From the NCBI RefSeq assembly GCF_030646155.1, contig NZ_JAUTDN010000008.1, forward strand, positions 62,001 to 126,000: a DNA stretch of 64,000 bases, read 5' to 3'. Shown in pieces: positions 28,883 through 38,838 of the stretch (position 1 is the stretch's first letter; each line of letters opens with the position of its first letter). The notes under the pieces are model-generated. The model searched no databases. It had not been told where the DNA came from and saw only the letters and a program-made list of their open reading frames with translations. The DNA comes from Conexibacter sp. CPCC 205762 (GTDB lineage: Bacteria; Actinomycetota; Thermoleophilia; Solirubrobacterales; Solirubrobacteraceae). A program made the translations under genes and the position numbers.

Positions 28883-30970
28883 TCAGGCGAGGCGGAACTG
28901 GCCGACGAGCCGCTCGAGCTCCTCGGCCGTCTTCGCCAGCTCCTGGGCGGAGGCGGCGATCTCCTGGGTGGAGGCGCTCGTCTGCTGCGTCGAGGCCGAG
29001 ACCTGCTCGGTCGAGGCGGACGACTGCTCGGCGACCGAGACGACGTCGGCCATGTTCTCCTCCATCCGCGTCGCGCGGGCGGAGATCTCGCCGATCGCGG
29101 TCGCGATCTGCTCGACGCGGCCGTTCATGTCCTCGACCGACGTGCCGATCTGCAGGAACGAGGTGCGCGCCTGCTCGACCGTCGCGGCGCCGTCCTGCGT
29201 CTGCCGGGCGCCGGCCTCGACGACCTCGACCGCACGGCCGGTCTCGCGCTGGATCTCGGAGATCAGCGTGGAGATCGAGCGGGCGGCCTCCTGCGACTCC
29301 TCGGCCAGCTTGCGGACCTCCTCGGCGACGACGGCGAAGCCGCGGCCCTGCTCGCCGGCGCGTGCCGCCTCGATCGCGGCGTTCAGCGCGAGCAGGTTCG
29401 TCTGCTCCGAGATGCCGGTGATCGTCTCGACGATGCCGCCGATCTGGTCGGACTTGGCGCCCAGCTCGCGGATCACCGAGGTGACCTCGGAGGAGGAGGC
29501 CTGGACGGCCTGCATCGCCTCGGTCGCCTCGGCGATCGCGGAGGCGCCCTCGTCGGCGACGGTGCGTGCCTGCTCGGCGGCGCGGGCGGTCTGCTCGGCG
29601 TCGCTGGTCGAGTTGCGGGTCGCCTCGACGACCTCCTCGGTCAGCGTCCGCGCCTCGCCGACCGAGCGCACCTGGCGCTCGGCGCCGGAGGCGACCTCGC
29701 CGACGGCGGAGGCGATCTCGCCGACCGCGCGGCCGGTCTCCTCGGAGGTCGTCGCCATCTGCTGCGAGGCGGCGGCGACGGCCTGCGTCTCGGTCGAGAT
29801 CTGGCCGACGAGCGCCGCGACCTTCTGGCGCATCGCGTTGTAGCCCTCGACCGAGCCGCGCAGCTGGATCAGCATCGCGTCGAAGATCTCGGCGAGGCGG
29901 CCGGGGGCGAGGCCGTCCTCGATCTCCAGCGGGCCGGTCGCGGCGAGCGCGTCGACCGTCAGGTCGCCGTCGGCGACGGCGGCGAGCGCCTGCTCCAGCG
30001 ACGCGAGGTCGTTGGCGGAGAGGCTCTCCATCCGCTCGACGAGCTGCTCCAGCGAGGAGCTGTCGCCGAGCGCCGTGCGCAGCTCGTCGCTCATCGCCTT
30101 GAAGGCGGTGCCGAGCGCGTCTCTGTCGGACTTCGGCTCGATCTCGACGGCGAGGTCGCCGATCGAGATGCGGTGGGCGGCCTCGGCGGTCTGCTCGAGG
30201 TAGGCGATCATCTCGCCGAAGGCGGCGCCGGTCTCGCCGATCTCGTCGCGCGTCTTGATGTCGACCGTCTGCTGCACGTCGCCGACGGCGATGCCGCGGG
30301 CGGCTCTCAGCATCTGGCGCACGCCGTTGACGATCTGACGCGACAGCAGCAGGGCGATCGCGAGGCCGACGATGACGGCGGCGACCAGCAGCACGACGAT
30401 CAGCGTGCGTGCGCTGGAGGCGGTGTCGTCGGTCTGCTTGACGGTCGCTCTCGTCAGCACCTGCTGGTACTCGCGCGCTGCGACGACGGCCTCTCTGAGG
30501 ACGTTGAAGGCGTCAGAGCCCGCGGGGCCGCCGAGGACGTTGATCGCGTCGGCCGTTCTGCCGGCGTTGACCGCGTCGGCCAGCGGGCCGACGGTCGTGT
30601 CCTGGTAGTCGGTCCAGGCCTGCTTGAGCCTGTCGTAGTTGGCTTTGTCGGCTGGGTCGACCGAGAGCGCGGACGCGGCGGCGATCGCTCTGTCGACGAG
30701 CGGTGGCGTCGTCTTGAGCGAGTCGGCCATTCTCGCCTTGTCTCTCGGCAGGATCGCCGTCGCCCAGCGGATCTGCACGAGCCGGTAGGTGAAGACGGAC
30801 TCGCGGATGTCGCCGAGCGCCTCGGTCGCGGGCACGGTGTTGCCGCCGAGCTGGTTGGCGTCGTCGCGGACCGAGCCGATGCGCGAGATCGCCAGCACGC
30901 CGACGATCACCATCAGCGCGAGCACGATGAGGAAGCCGCCGAGCAGCTTGGAACGGACGTTGAGCTTCAT
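28883..30970 (-). CDS. Methyl-accepting chemotaxis protein (MCP3)
   Basis: The 695-residue receptor has helix 1 (~residues 9-28), a ~155-residue helical outside sensor, helix 2 ([21 protein letters not shown]), two or three HAMP-like units ([41 protein letters not shown]) and the signalling hairpin ([19 protein letters not shown]). It is the second gene of a pair: MCP4 lies upstream with a 14-base gap holding GAGGAG. Its cytoplasmic half is nearly the same as in MCP2 and MCP4, while the sensor differs, so it should read a different signal into the same array. About half of the sensor Arg codons are AGA or AGG. Confidence 0.93.
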   Translation of the reverse strand: MKLNVRSKLLGGFLIVLALMVIVGVLAISRIGSVRDDANQLGGNTVPATEALGDIRESVFTYRLVQIRWATAILPRDKARMADSLKTTPPLVDRAIAAASALSVDPADKANYDRLKQAWTDYQDTTVGPLADAVNAGRTADAINVLGGPAGSDAFNVLREAVVAAREYQQVLTRATVKQTDDTASSARTLIVVLLVAAVIVGLAIALLLSRQIVNGVRQMLRAARGIAVGDVQQTVDIKTRDEIGETGAAFGEMIAYLEQTAEAAHRISIGDLAVEIEPKSDRDALGTAFKAMSDELRTALGDSSSLEQLVERMESLSANDLASLEQALAAVADGDLTVDALAATGPLEIEDGLAPGRLAEIFDAMLIQLRGSVEGYNAMRQKVAALVGQISTETQAVAAASQQMATTSEETGRAVGEIASAVGEVASGAERQVRSVGEARTLTEEVVEATRNSTSDAEQTARAAEQARTVADEGASAIAEATEAMQAVQASSSEVTSVIRELGAKSDQIGGIVETITGISEQTNLLALNAAIEAARAGEQGRGFAVVAEEVRKLAEESQEAARSISTLISEIQRETGRAVEVVEAGARQTQDGAATVEQARTSFLQIGTSVEDMNGRVEQIATAIGEISARATRMEENMADVVSVAEQSSASTEQVSASTQQTSASTQEIAASAQELAKTAEELERLVGQFRLA

Positions 30971-30984
30971 GACTGCATTACTCC

Positions 30985-33087
30985 TCAGCGGGTGAGCGTG
31001 AACTGGCCGACGAGGCGTTCCAGTTCTTCGGCGGTCTTTGCCAGCTCCTGGGCGGAGGCGGCGATTTCCTGGGTGGATGCGGAGGTCTGCTGCGTCGAGG
31101 CGGAGACCTGCTCGGTCGAGGCCGACGACTGCTCCGCGACGGAGACGACATCGGCCATGTTGTCCTGCATGCGGGTGGCGCTGTGCGAGATCTCGCCGAT
31201 CGCGGCGGCGATCTGCTCGACGCGGCCGGAGACGTCCTCGACGCTGGAGCCGATCCGCAGGAACGACTGGCGCGCCTCCTCGACGGTGTCGACGCCGGTC
31301 TGCATGTGCTCGCCGCCGGCCTCGACGCTCGTGATCGCGTTCGCGGTGTCGCGCTGGATCTCGTCGATCAGCTCGGAGATCGAGCGGGCCGCCTGCTGCG
31401 ACTCCTCGGCGAGCTTGCGGACCTCTTCGGCGACGACGGCGAATCCGCGGCCCTGCTCGCCTGCGCGGGCGGCCTCGATCGCGGCGTTGAGCGCGAGCAG
31501 GTTGGTCTGCTCGGCGATGCCGGTGATCGTCGCGACGATGCCGCCGATCTGGCCGGACTTGGCGCCGAGGTCGCGCATCGCGACGTCGACGCCGGAGGAG
31601 ACGTCGGCCAGCTGGCGCATCCCCTCGCTGGCGCGGGCGATCGCGTCGGCGCCCTCCTCGGCGACCGCGCGCGCCTGCTCGGCGGAGCGGGCCGTCTCGG
31701 CGGCGTTGTCGTTGGAGGCGCGCGTGGTCGAGACGACCTCCTCGGCGAGCGAGCGTGCCTCGCCGACGGTGCGCACCTGGCGCTCGGCGCCGGAGGCGAC
31801 CTCGCCGACGGCGGAGGCGATCTCGCCGACCGCGCGGCCGGACTCCTCTGAGGTGGTGGCCATCTGCTGCGAGGCGGCGGCGACCGCCTGCGACTCCTGC
31901 GCGATCTGGCGCAGCATCTCGGCGACCTTCGCGCGCATCGCGTTGTAGGCCTCGACCGAGCCGGCGGTCGTGGCGTGCATCTCGTTGAAGATCGTCGCGA
32001 GGCGGCCGAGGTCCTTGCCGTCGCCGGCGGAGATCGTCGTCGTGGCCGGCGTGACCGCGACGGTCAGGTCGCCGGCGGCGACGGCGGCCAGCGCCGCCTC
32101 GAGGTCGGCGAGGTCGCTTCTGCGCAGCGACTCCATCCGGTCGACCAGCGCCTCCAGCGCCGACTCGTCGCCGAGCGCGTCGCGCAGCTCCCGGCTCATC
32201 GCCGCGAAGGCGGTCCCGAGCGCGTCCCTGTCGGACTTCGCGCGGACGTCGACGGCGAGGTCGCCGGCGGCGATCCGGCGTGCGGCCTCGGCCATCTGCT
32301 CGAGGTAGGCGATCATCTCGCGGAACGCCGCGGCGGTCTCGCCGAGCTCGTCGCGCGACTTCACCTGCACGTCCTGCTCGACGTCACCGCCGGCGATCCC
32401 GCGGGCGGCGCGCAGCAGCTGCGAGAGCGCGCCGGAGATCCAGCGGGCGCTTGTCAGCGCGAGGCCGACGCCGATGATCGCGGCGACGATCGCGAGCACG
32501 ATCACGATCGTGCGGGCGGAGGAGACGGTGCTGTCGGCGGTCTCGTCCTGGGCGGCCGCGCTTCTCGCGTTCGCCGCCTGGATCGCCGCGAGGCCCTCCT
32601 TGATCGTGTCGTAGGCCTGGTCGGCGGAGCCGCCGTCGGCGATCAGCGTCAGCGCGGCTCTGTAGTCGCCGGCGGCGACGAGCGGTCTGAGCCCCTGCGA
32701 CTCGCTTCTGTAGGTCTGCCAGGCGCCCTGCAGCGTTCTCAGGCCGGCGGCGCCCGCGGCGTCGTCGGTCAGCGTTCTCGTCGCCTCGATCGCTCTGTCG
32801 ACGTCGACGTACTCGCCCTCGATCTCGGCGGCCGTCTCGGCGAGCGCTCTGGCGTCGGCGCCGAGCGAGGCCTTGAGGATGTACTGGCCCTGGTCCTTGC
32901 GGACCTCGCCGATCGTCGTGCGCAGGTCGCCGACGTTGTTGGCGCTCGGCACGGTGTCGGCCGAGTAGTCCTCGGTGACCTTGTGGATGCTGTCGAGCTT
33001 GACGATCGCCACACCTCCGACGATCACCACCATCGCCACGACCGCGAGGAACCCCGCGAGCAGCTTCGTCTGGACATTGAGCTTCAC
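30985..33087 (-). CDS. Methyl-accepting chemotaxis protein (MCP4)
   Basis: GTG 33087 is preceded by AGAAGG at five bases. The 700-residue receptor has the same plan as MCP3: two membrane helices, an outside helical bundle, HAMP repeats ([41 protein letters not shown]) and the conserved hairpin. In the sensor, eight consecutive Arg codons are AGA, while the cytoplasmic ~480 residues hold only one AGA. It is first in the two-receptor operon and divergent from the sulfonate operon, with a 219-base gap between them. Confidence 0.93.
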   Translation of the reverse strand: MKLNVQTKLLAGFLAVVAMVVIVGGVAIVKLDSIHKVTEDYSADTVPSANNVGDLRTTIGEVRKDQGQYILKASLGADARALAETAAEIEGEYVDVDRAIEATRTLTDDAAGAAGLRTLQGAWQTYRSESQGLRPLVAAGDYRAALTLIADGGSADQAYDTIKEGLAAIQAANARSAAAQDETADSTVSSARTIVIVLAIVAAIIGVGLALTSARWISGALSQLLRAARGIAGGDVEQDVQVKSRDELGETAAAFREMIAYLEQMAEAARRIAAGDLAVDVRAKSDRDALGTAFAAMSRELRDALGDESALEALVDRMESLRRSDLADLEAALAAVAAGDLTVAVTPATTTISAGDGKDLGRLATIFNEMHATTAGSVEAYNAMRAKVAEMLRQIAQESQAVAAASQQMATTSEESGRAVGEIASAVGEVASGAERQVRTVGEARSLAEEVVSTTRASNDNAAETARSAEQARAVAEEGADAIARASEGMRQLADVSSGVDVAMRDLGAKSGQIGGIVATITGIAEQTNLLALNAAIEAARAGEQGRGFAVVAEEVRKLAEESQQAARSISELIDEIQRDTANAITSVEAGGEHMQTGVDTVEEARQSFLRIGSSVEDVSGRVEQIAAAIGEISHSATRMQDNMADVVSVAEQSSASTEQVSASTQQTSASTQEIAASAQELAKTAEELERLVGQFTLTR

Positions 33088-33267
33088 TGCGACCTTCTCT
33101 CCCTTTTGGCACGGCGACGGCGGACCTCTGGCCTGAGTGATCGGCAGTGGTTGTTGTTGATCGCAACGAAAGTTCTCGAACGGTCGCGTTCATGGCGCGC
33201 CGGCGGGGTCCAACTTGACTAACTCGCTTATTTCGATCGAGATTGGTACATTGCGCTCGCGCCATGT

Positions 33268-33287
33268 CTCCGGGTGCTCGCCCGGAG
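33268..33287 (+). promoter_or_regulatory. Leader hairpin before the sulfonate operon
   Basis: CTCCGGG-TGCTCG-CCCGGAG forms a perfect 7-bp stem 20 bases before the ssuC ATG. A lower-GC patch with TTGACT at 33215 and TACATT at 33247 lies upstream and may hold the promoter, but their 26-base spacing does not fit one sigma-70 promoter. No known SAM or cysteine riboswitch pattern was recognised. Confidence 0.35.
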
Positions 33288-33306
33288 GCCTCTCGCACCA
33301 CTCTCC

Positions 33307-34119
33307 ATGACTGCACTCGCAACCCCTCAGCCCCGCGCCGCGCGGCGAGTACGCCGCCCGCGCCGCACGACGATCGTGCGCTGGCTCAGCCCGCTCGTGA
33401 TCCTGCTGCTGTGGCAGCTCGCCAGCAGCAGCGGCGTCCTCGACGAGAGAACGCTCGCGTCGCCGCTCGAGCTGGCCAGAACGGCCGGCGACCTGATCGA
33501 CTCCGGCCAGCTGCAGGACGCGATCGGCGTCTCGCTGCGGCGGGCGCTCGTCGGCCTCCTGATCGGCTCCGTCGCCGCGATCGTGCTCGGCACGATCGCC
33601 GGCCTCTCGAAGCTCGGCGACGCGGTCGTCGACCCGCCGATGCAGATGGTCCGCACGCTGCCGCTGTTCGGCCTCGTGCCGCTGTTCATCCTCTGGTTCG
33701 GGATCGGCGAGACGCCGAAGGTGCTGCTGATCGCGCTCGGCGTCGTGATCCCGCTCTACCTCAACCTCGTCGCCGCGCTGCGCTCGATCGACCCGGAGCT
33801 GATCGAGGTCGCCAGAACGCTGCGGCTGACGCGCTGGGAGCGCGCCCGCCACATCATCATCCCCGGCGCGCTGCCGGGTGCGCTGGTCGGCTTCCGCCAG
33901 TCGCTGGGGATCGCCTGGCTGGCACTGATCGTCGCCGAGCAGGTCAACGCCGGCGCCGGCCTCGGCTTCATGGTCAACAACGCCCGCGACGTGCTGCGGA
34001 CCGACATCATCGTGGTCGGCCTGCTCTGCTACGCGGCGCTCGGGCTGCTGACCGACTCGATCGTGCGCGTGCTGGAGAAGCGCGCGCTGCGCTGGCGCGA
34101 CTCGGAGCTGGCGGCATGA
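33307..34119 (+). CDS. ssuC: ABC transporter permease, sulfonate/nitrate/taurine type
   Basis: The 270-residue protein starts at ATG 33307 with a basic cytoplasmic lead, then about six membrane helices. The ATPase-coupling loop reads EVARTLRLTRWERARHIIIPGALPG, the standard EAA motif. The family imports aliphatic sulfonates, taurine or nitrate; the SsuD gene downstream favours sulfonates. It overlaps the ATPase gene by four bases (ATGA). It is first in the order permease, ATPase, binding protein, monooxygenase. Confidence 0.9.
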   Translation: MTALATPQPRAARRVRRPRRTTIVRWLSPLVILLLWQLASSSGVLDERTLASPLELARTAGDLIDSGQLQDAIGVSLRRALVGLLIGSVAAIVLGTIAGLSKLGDAVVDPPMQMVRTLPLFGLVPLFILWFGIGETPKVLLIALGVVIPLYLNLVAALRSIDPELIEVARTLRLTRWERARHIIIPGALPGALVGFRQSLGIAWLALIVAEQVNAGAGLGFMVNNARDVLRTDIIVVGLLCYAALGLLTDSIVRVLEKRALRWRDSELAA

Positions 34120-34850
34120 CGGCGACCGCGCGCAGCGCCGCCACCGCGTCGGAGCCGGTCGTGCGCCTGCGCGGCGCCGGCCGCAGCTTCGGCGACAACG
34201 TCGTCCTGCACGGGATCGACCTCGACATCGCGCCCGGCGAGTTCGTCGCCGTGCTCGGCCGCTCCGGCTGCGGCAAGACGACGCTGCTGCGGCTGCTGGC
34301 CGGGCTCGACAGGGGGATGACGGGGGAGATGCGGACCGGCAGAGAGCCGGCGGTCGTCTTCCAGGATCCGCGCCTGCTGCCGTGGCGCACCGCGCTGCAG
34401 AACGTCGCGCTCGGGCTGCGCGACGGCGACCCGAAGGCGCGCGCGACCGCCGCCCTGGCCGAGGTCGGCCTCGCCGGCCGCGAGCGCGCCTGGCCGCGCC
34501 AGCTGTCGGGCGGCCAGCGTCAGCGCGTGGCGCTGGCGCGAGCGCTCGTGCGCGAGCCCGACCTGCTGCTGCTCGACGAGCCGTTCAGCGCGCTCGACGC
34601 GCTCACGCGCGTCTCCGCGCAACGGCTCGTGCGCGAGCTGTGGGAGCTGCACCGCCCGGCGGTGCTGTTCGTCACCCATGACGTCGAAGAGGCGCTCCTG
34701 CTGGCCGACCGCACGCTGCTGATCGAGCGCGGCGCGATCATCCACGACGAGCGCTTCGACGTGCCGCGGCCCCGGCGCCGCGACGACCCCGAGCTGGTCG
34801 CCCGTCGCACCGACCTGCTCCGCCGCCTCGGCGTCGACGACGCCGAATAG
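34116..34850 (+). CDS. ssuB: ABC transporter ATPase, sulfonate type
   Basis: The 244-residue ATPase has Walker A (GRSGCGKTT), Q-loop (VVFQDPRLLPW), signature (LSGGQRQR), Walker B (LLLLDEPFSALD) and H-loop (VTHDVEEALLLADR). DPRLLPW and VEEALLLADR are typical of the SsuB/TauB/NrtD branch. It powers uptake through the overlapping permease. Arg codons are nearly all CGN, in contrast with the exported binding protein next to it. Confidence 0.93.
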   Translation: MTATARSAATASEPVVRLRGAGRSFGDNVVLHGIDLDIAPGEFVAVLGRSGCGKTTLLRLLAGLDRGMTGEMRTGREPAVVFQDPRLLPWRTALQNVALGLRDGDPKARATAALAEVGLAGRERAWPRQLSGGQRQRVALARALVREPDLLLLDEPFSALDALTRVSAQRLVRELWELHRPAVLFVTHDVEEALLLADRTLLIERGAIIHDERFDVPRPRRRDDPELVARRTDLLRRLGVDDAE

Positions 34851-34891
34851 CACCAAAAACGCACACATCACGAAGGGGAGGTCCTTCTCGT

Positions 34892-35905
34892 ATGACACGT
34901 ACGTCCGTACGCGCCGTGCTGCTGTCCCTGCTCGCGCTGGTCGCCGCCGTCGCGGTCGGCTGCGGCTCCTCCGACGACGACAGCTCGTCGGCGTCCACCT
35001 CCGGCGGCTCCGGCTCCGACAAGAAGGTCGTGCTGCGCGTCGGCACGCAGAAGGACGGCATCAGAGCGGTGCTGCAGAAGTCGGGCCAGCTGGACGATCT
35101 GCCGTACGAGATCGAGTGGTCGACCTTCGTCGCCGGCCCGCCGCTGGTCGAGGCCGCCGGCGCCGACAGAATCGACGTCGCCTGGGTCGGCTGCGCACCG
35201 CCGATCTTCGGCGCCGCCGCGGGCGCGAGCTTCAACGTGATCGCCGCCGTCAAGGAGCGCGACAGCCAGGAGAACCGGCTGCTCGTCCCGAAGGACTCGT
35301 CGATCACGTCGATCGCGGATCTGAAGGGCAAGAAGATCGCGGTGCCGAGAGGGACCTCCGGCCACGCCTTCATCCTCAACGCGCTCAAGTCCGAGGGGCT
35401 GTCGAGCAAGGACGTCGAGTTCGCCTTCCTCGCCCCGCCGGACGCGCTCGCCGCCTTCCAGTCGGGCTCGGTCGACGCGCTGTCGGTCTGGGATCCGTTC
35501 GCGACGCAGGCGATCGCGACGCTCGACGCGAAGGAGATCGCCGCCGGCGAGCCGTACGAGCACGGCCTCGGCTTCGAGATCGCCTCCTCGGCGCAGCTGA
35601 GAGACCCGGCGAAGGTCGCCGCGATCCAGGACTACCTGAGACGGCTGCAGGCGGCCTGGACGTGGGCCGGCGACAACCCCGACGAATGGGCCGCCGCCTG
35701 GAGCGAGGACTCCGGCCTGCCGCTGGAGGTGACGAGAATCGCCGCGCGCAGAAAGGCCTCCGACATCGTCCCGCTCGACGGCGAGATCGTCGACTCCCAG
35801 CAGAGACTGGCCGACCTCTTCTTCAGCGAGGGCGAGCTGACGAGAAGAGTGACGTTCACCGACATCGTCGACGAGTCGGTCTACGGCGACAGAGCGGCGA
35901 ACTGA
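34892..35905 (+). CDS. ssuA: Sulfonate ABC transporter substrate-binding lipoprotein
   Basis: AGGGGAGG precedes ATG 34892. The signal peptide ends in a lipobox (AVGC-GSS), then a Ser/Gly linker. The mature ~290 residues match the SsuA/NrtA-like binding fold: VLRVGTQKDGIRAVLQKSG, VEAAGADRIDVAWVG, and the hinge region LKGKKIAVPRGTSGHAFIL. It captures sulfonates outside the membrane. It shares TGATG with ssuD. Eleven of about eighteen Arg codons are AGA. Confidence 0.92.
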   Translation: MTRTSVRAVLLSLLALVAAVAVGCGSSDDDSSSASTSGGSGSDKKVVLRVGTQKDGIRAVLQKSGQLDDLPYEIEWSTFVAGPPLVEAAGADRIDVAWVGCAPPIFGAAAGASFNVIAAVKERDSQENRLLVPKDSSITSIADLKGKKIAVPRGTSGHAFILNALKSEGLSSKDVEFAFLAPPDALAAFQSGSVDALSVWDPFATQAIATLDAKEIAAGEPYEHGLGFEIASSAQLRDPAKVAAIQDYLRRLQAAWTWAGDNPDEWAAAWSEDSGLPLEVTRIAARRKASDIVPLDGEIVDSQQRLADLFFSEGELTRRVTFTDIVDESVYGDRAAN

Positions 35906-37047
35906 TGCCGGTCTCGCTCCACTGGTTCCTGCCGACGACCGGCGACTCGCGCACCGATCTGTCGAAGGGGAACGCCGTCGGCGCGAAGAAGCACCTCGAC
36001 TTCAGCGGGGCGAGCGAGCGGCAGCCGACGGTCCAGTACATCGGCCAGATCGCCCGCACGGCGGAGCAGCTCGGCTTCGAGGCCGCGCTGACGCCGACGA
36101 GCAGCTGGTGCGAGGACGCCTGGGTGATGACGGCGGCGCTGTCGCAGGTGACGGAGCGGCTCAGATTCCTGGTGGCGTTCCGCCCGGGGCTGGTCGCGCC
36201 GACGCTGGCGGCGCAGATGGCGGCGACCTTCCAGCGCGTCTCCGGCAACCGCCTGCTGCTCAACGTCGTCACCGGCGGTGACGACGTCGAGCAGCGCCGC
36301 TTCGGCGACTTCCTCGGCAAGGACGACCGCTACGCGCGGGCGGGCGAGTACCTGGAGGTCGTGCGGCGGGCGTGGGAGGGGGCGCCGGTCGACTTCGACG
36401 GCCGCTTCATCAGAGTCGAGGGCGCCCACGTCCCGAACCCGCCGGACGTGCAGCCGGGCATCTACCTCGGCGGCTCCTCGCCGCCGGCGCTGGAGGTGGC
36501 GGCCAGATACGCGGACGTGTACCTGACCTGGGGCGAGCCGCCGGCGCAGGTGGCGGAGAAGATCGCCCGCGTGCGCGAGGCGGCCGACCGGGCGGGCCGC
36601 GAGCTGCGCTTCGGCATCCGCCTGCACGCGATCTCGCGCGACACCTCCGAGGAGGCGTGGGCCGAGGCCGACAAGCTGCTGGAGGGCATCGACGAGGCCG
36701 CGATCGCGCGGGCGCAGGAGACGCTGAGAGGCTCCCAGTCCGAGGGCCAGAAGCGGATGCTCGCGCTCAACGCCGGCACCAAGGACGGGCTGGAGATCTA
36801 CCCGAACCTGTGGGCCGGCGTCGGCCTCGTCCGCGGCGGCGCCGGCACGGCCCTGGTCGGCTCCCACGAAGAGGTCGCCGAGCGGATCGCCGAGTACCAC
36901 GAGCTGGGCCTGGACGAGTTCGTCCTGTCCGGCTATCCGCACCTGGAGGAGGCCTACCGGGTGGGCGAAGGCGTCATCCCGGCGCTGCGCCGCCGCGGCC
37001 TGCTGGCCGAGCCGCAGCCCGCGCCCGCCGCGCCCGTCCCCGCCTGA
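35905..37047 (+). CDS. ssuD: FMNH2-dependent alkanesulfonate monooxygenase
   Basis: The 380-residue luciferase-like flavoprotein starts at ATG 35905 with one-base overlap. It shows the SsuD opening (LHWFLPTTGDSR), GFEAALTPTSSWCEDAWV with the active-site Cys, RFLVAFRPGLVAPTLAAQMA, LNVVTGGDDVEQRRFGD, and the C-terminal YPHLEEAYRVGEGVIP. It splits alkanesulfonates into aldehyde and sulfite using reduced FMN, supplying sulfur. No flavin reductase (SsuE) gene is adjacent, so FMNH2 must come from elsewhere. A terminator follows. Confidence 0.94.
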   Translation: MPVSLHWFLPTTGDSRTDLSKGNAVGAKKHLDFSGASERQPTVQYIGQIARTAEQLGFEAALTPTSSWCEDAWVMTAALSQVTERLRFLVAFRPGLVAPTLAAQMAATFQRVSGNRLLLNVVTGGDDVEQRRFGDFLGKDDRYARAGEYLEVVRRAWEGAPVDFDGRFIRVEGAHVPNPPDVQPGIYLGGSSPPALEVAARYADVYLTWGEPPAQVAEKIARVREAADRAGRELRFGIRLHAISRDTSEEAWAEADKLLEGIDEAAIARAQETLRGSQSEGQKRMLALNAGTKDGLEIYPNLWAGVGLVRGGAGTALVGSHEEVAERIAEYHELGLDEFVLSGYPHLEEAYRVGEGVIPALRRRGLLAEPQPAPAAPVPA

Positions 37048-37059
37048 GCCGCCGAGCCC

Positions 37060-37096
37060 CGGTCGATTGCTGTCGTCTATCGACAGCGATCGACCG
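37060..37096. terminator. Bidirectional terminator between ssuD and the channel-like gene
   Basis: A 16-bp stem with one wobble pair (CGGTCGATTGCTGTCG / CGACAGCGATCGACCG) closes a TCTAT loop. It stands between two convergent genes. Confidence 0.8.
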
Positions 37097-37103
37097 CGGC
37101 TGC

Positions 37104-37718
37104 CTAGCCGCGGGCGGCCCGCTGCCGGCGGCGGTGCAGATGCGCGACGCAGCTCGTCAGCAGCACGCCCGCGACGATGAGCGCGACGGTGTTGCCGAGG
37201 TCGTCCAGCGGCGCGTCGTCGGTGACGATGTAGACGAGCGTCGCCAGGCCCAGCGTCAGCCCGACCGCGGCGAGCACCAGCTCCCCGCGCGGGCTCAGCT
37301 GCAGCTTTCTGCGCAGCAGCTTGACGGCCTTCCCGAGCTTGCCGAGCTTCGCCAGCTTGACGATCTTCAGCGCCTTGAACAGCTTCGCGACGACCAGCAG
37401 CCGCAGCGCCGGAGCCGCCGCCAGCGCCAGCGGCAGGAACGGCGAGCTGACGACCACGATCAGCAGCTCGAAGCGGTGCCCCGACGCCCACCCGAGCCGA
37501 TCCTGGCTGACGCTCAGCATGATCACCGCCTCGGCGAGGAACAGCGTCCACACGACCCAGTGCCCGATCGTCTCGACCTCGTGCAGGGTCCCGTGCGGTC
37601 TCGCCAGCGACAGCGCCAGCAGCGGCAGCACGGCGATCGCCGCACCGAGCACGAGAGGAGTCAACCGCCGCTCCCAAGCGGCAGCGCGCGGATCGGCAAC
37701 AGCAGTGGCAGCGGTCAT
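37104..37718 (-). CDS. Voltage-sensor-like membrane protein lacking a pore signature
   Basis: The 204-residue protein has six hydrophobic segments in the order of an ion channel: S1 (PLVLGAAIAVLPLLALSL), S2 (HWVVWTLFLAEAVIML), S3 (FELLIVVVSSPFLPLAL), an S4-like helix with basic residues every three or four places (RLLVVAKLFKALKIVKLAK), and two last helices. The stretch between those two is only ~10 residues and has no TVGYG-type filter or other pore loop. It may be a decayed potassium channel, a proton-channel-like sensor or a subunit. No regulatory domain follows. Confidence 0.7.
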   Translation of the reverse strand: MTAATAVADPRAAAWERRLTPLVLGAAIAVLPLLALSLARPHGTLHEVETIGHWVVWTLFLAEAVIMLSVSQDRLGWASGHRFELLIVVVSSPFLPLALAAAPALRLLVVAKLFKALKIVKLAKLGKLGKAVKLLRRKLQLSPRGELVLAAVGLTLGLATLVYIVTDDAPLDDLGNTVALIVAGVLLTSCVAHLHRRRQRAARG

Positions 37719-37757
37719 CGCGCGCCAGGGTAGCTGGAAGCGGCCGAGGTCGACGGC

Positions 37758-38483
37758 TCAGCCGCGGACGTTCGCTGCGACCGCGGCGGGGATGGGGGTT
37801 GAGCCGCAGTTCAGCTCGAGGATCTGGCGGCTGATGCGGGGCTCGTGCAGCAGGGCGGCGAGGGTGGCGGCGACGTCGGCGCGGGGGATCTGGTCGTGCA
37901 GCTCGGCGGGGCCGAGGGCGACGGTGCCGGTGGGCGGGTCGTCGACGAGCAGGGAGGGGCGCAGGATCAGCCAGTCGAGGACGCTGCGGGTGAGCGCCAC
38001 CTCGGCGCGCTTCTTGGCCGCGAAGTAGAACTCGACCTCGTCGCCGTTGTCGCGCTCGCGCCACGACTCCGGCAGCACCGAGACGAGCGCGAGGCGGGGG
38101 CTGCCGGCCGGCGGGCTCGCCGGCTGCGCGGGTTGGCTGCTGGCCGGAGCGCTCGCCGGCCGCGGAGGCTGGCCGCCGGCGCGGCGCGCGGCCTCGATCG
38201 CCGTCGCCACGCCGTCCTCGTCGATCGCCTTCGTGACCGCGGCGCTGCCGCCGTTGGAGCCGGCCGCGAAGACGATCGCGTCGGCGCCGCCGATCGCCGT
38301 CGCGAGCGCGTCGGCGCCGATGGCGGCGAGGTCGCCGACGACGGCGTCGATGCCGCGCGCGGCCAGCGCGGCGCGCTGCTGCTCACGGCGGACGAGGCCC
38401 CGGACGCGGTCGCCGCGCGCGAGCAGCTCCTGCGCGAGCAGATCGCCGACCTTGCCGGTGAGACCGATGACAAAGACCTCCAT
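37758..38483 (-). CDS. NAD(P)-binding atypical short-chain dehydrogenase-like protein
   Basis: The 241-residue protein opens with a nucleotide-binding turn (VFVIGLTGKVGDLLAQELLA) and continues as an NmrA/YwnB-like Rossmann protein (GDLAAIGADALATAIGGADAIVFAAGS, LDWLILRPSLLVDDP, ADVAATLAALLHEP). A Pro/Ala/Ser-rich insert (about residues 103-127) interrupts the domain and looks like slippage-prone filler. Such proteins often sense NADPH or reduce small substrates; the substrate is unknown. It is on the same strand as the channel-like gene, 39 bases away. Confidence 0.8.
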   Translation of the reverse strand: MEVFVIGLTGKVGDLLAQELLARGDRVRGLVRREQQRAALAARGIDAVVGDLAAIGADALATAIGGADAIVFAAGSNGGSAAVTKAIDEDGVATAIEAARRAGGQPPRPASAPASSQPAQPASPPAGSPRLALVSVLPESWRERDNGDEVEFYFAAKKRAEVALTRSVLDWLILRPSLLVDDPPTGTVALGPAELHDQIPRADVAATLAALLHEPRISRQILELNCGSTPIPAAVAANVRG

Positions 38484-38535
38484 CGGCGGTCAGAGTAGCT
38501 GGACGCTCACCAGCGACATTTCTAGGATGGGACGT

Positions 38536-38805
38536 ATGTGCCGGAACATCAGAACGCTCTACAACTTCGAGCCGCCGGCGACCTCGGACGAGGTCCACGC
38601 CGCCGCGCTCCAATACGTGCGCAAGATCAGCGGCTTCACGAGACCGTCGAGAGCGAACGAGGAGGCGTTCGCGCGGGCCGTCGAGGCGGTCGCCGAGATC
38701 TCGCGCGAGCTGCTCGCGGAGCTGGAGACGAACGCGCCGCCGAAGGACCGCGAGGTCGAGGCGGAGAAGGCGCGCGCCCGCGCCGCGCAGCGCTACGCGG
38801 CCTGA
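38536..38805 (+). CDS. DUF2277 protein
   Basis: The 89-residue protein starts MCRNIRTLYNFEPPATSDEV, the family signature, with AGGA eight bases before ATG 38536. The rest is helical (YVRKISGFTRPSRANEEAF, VAEISRELLAELETN). The conserved Cys and Asn at the start are invariant in the family, whose role is unknown. The last ~20 residues are charged. It is a single gene divergent from the NAD-binding gene. Confidence 0.88.
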   Translation: MCRNIRTLYNFEPPATSDEVHAAALQYVRKISGFTRPSRANEEAFARAVEAVAEISRELLAELETNAPPKDREVEAEKARARAAQRYAA

Positions 38806-38838
38806 CGCCGCCGGCGCCGCTCGCGAGCTGTCGCGCCG

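Noticed and set aside
28856-31948. 1030-codon plus-strand frame across the two chemoreceptors
   Set aside because: Antisense shadow of MCP3 and MCP4; the translation is repetitive and matches no family.
33088-33306. SAM-type riboswitch before the sulfonate operon
   Set aside because: Only a simple 7-bp hairpin is visible; no conserved SAM-binding core could be recognised.
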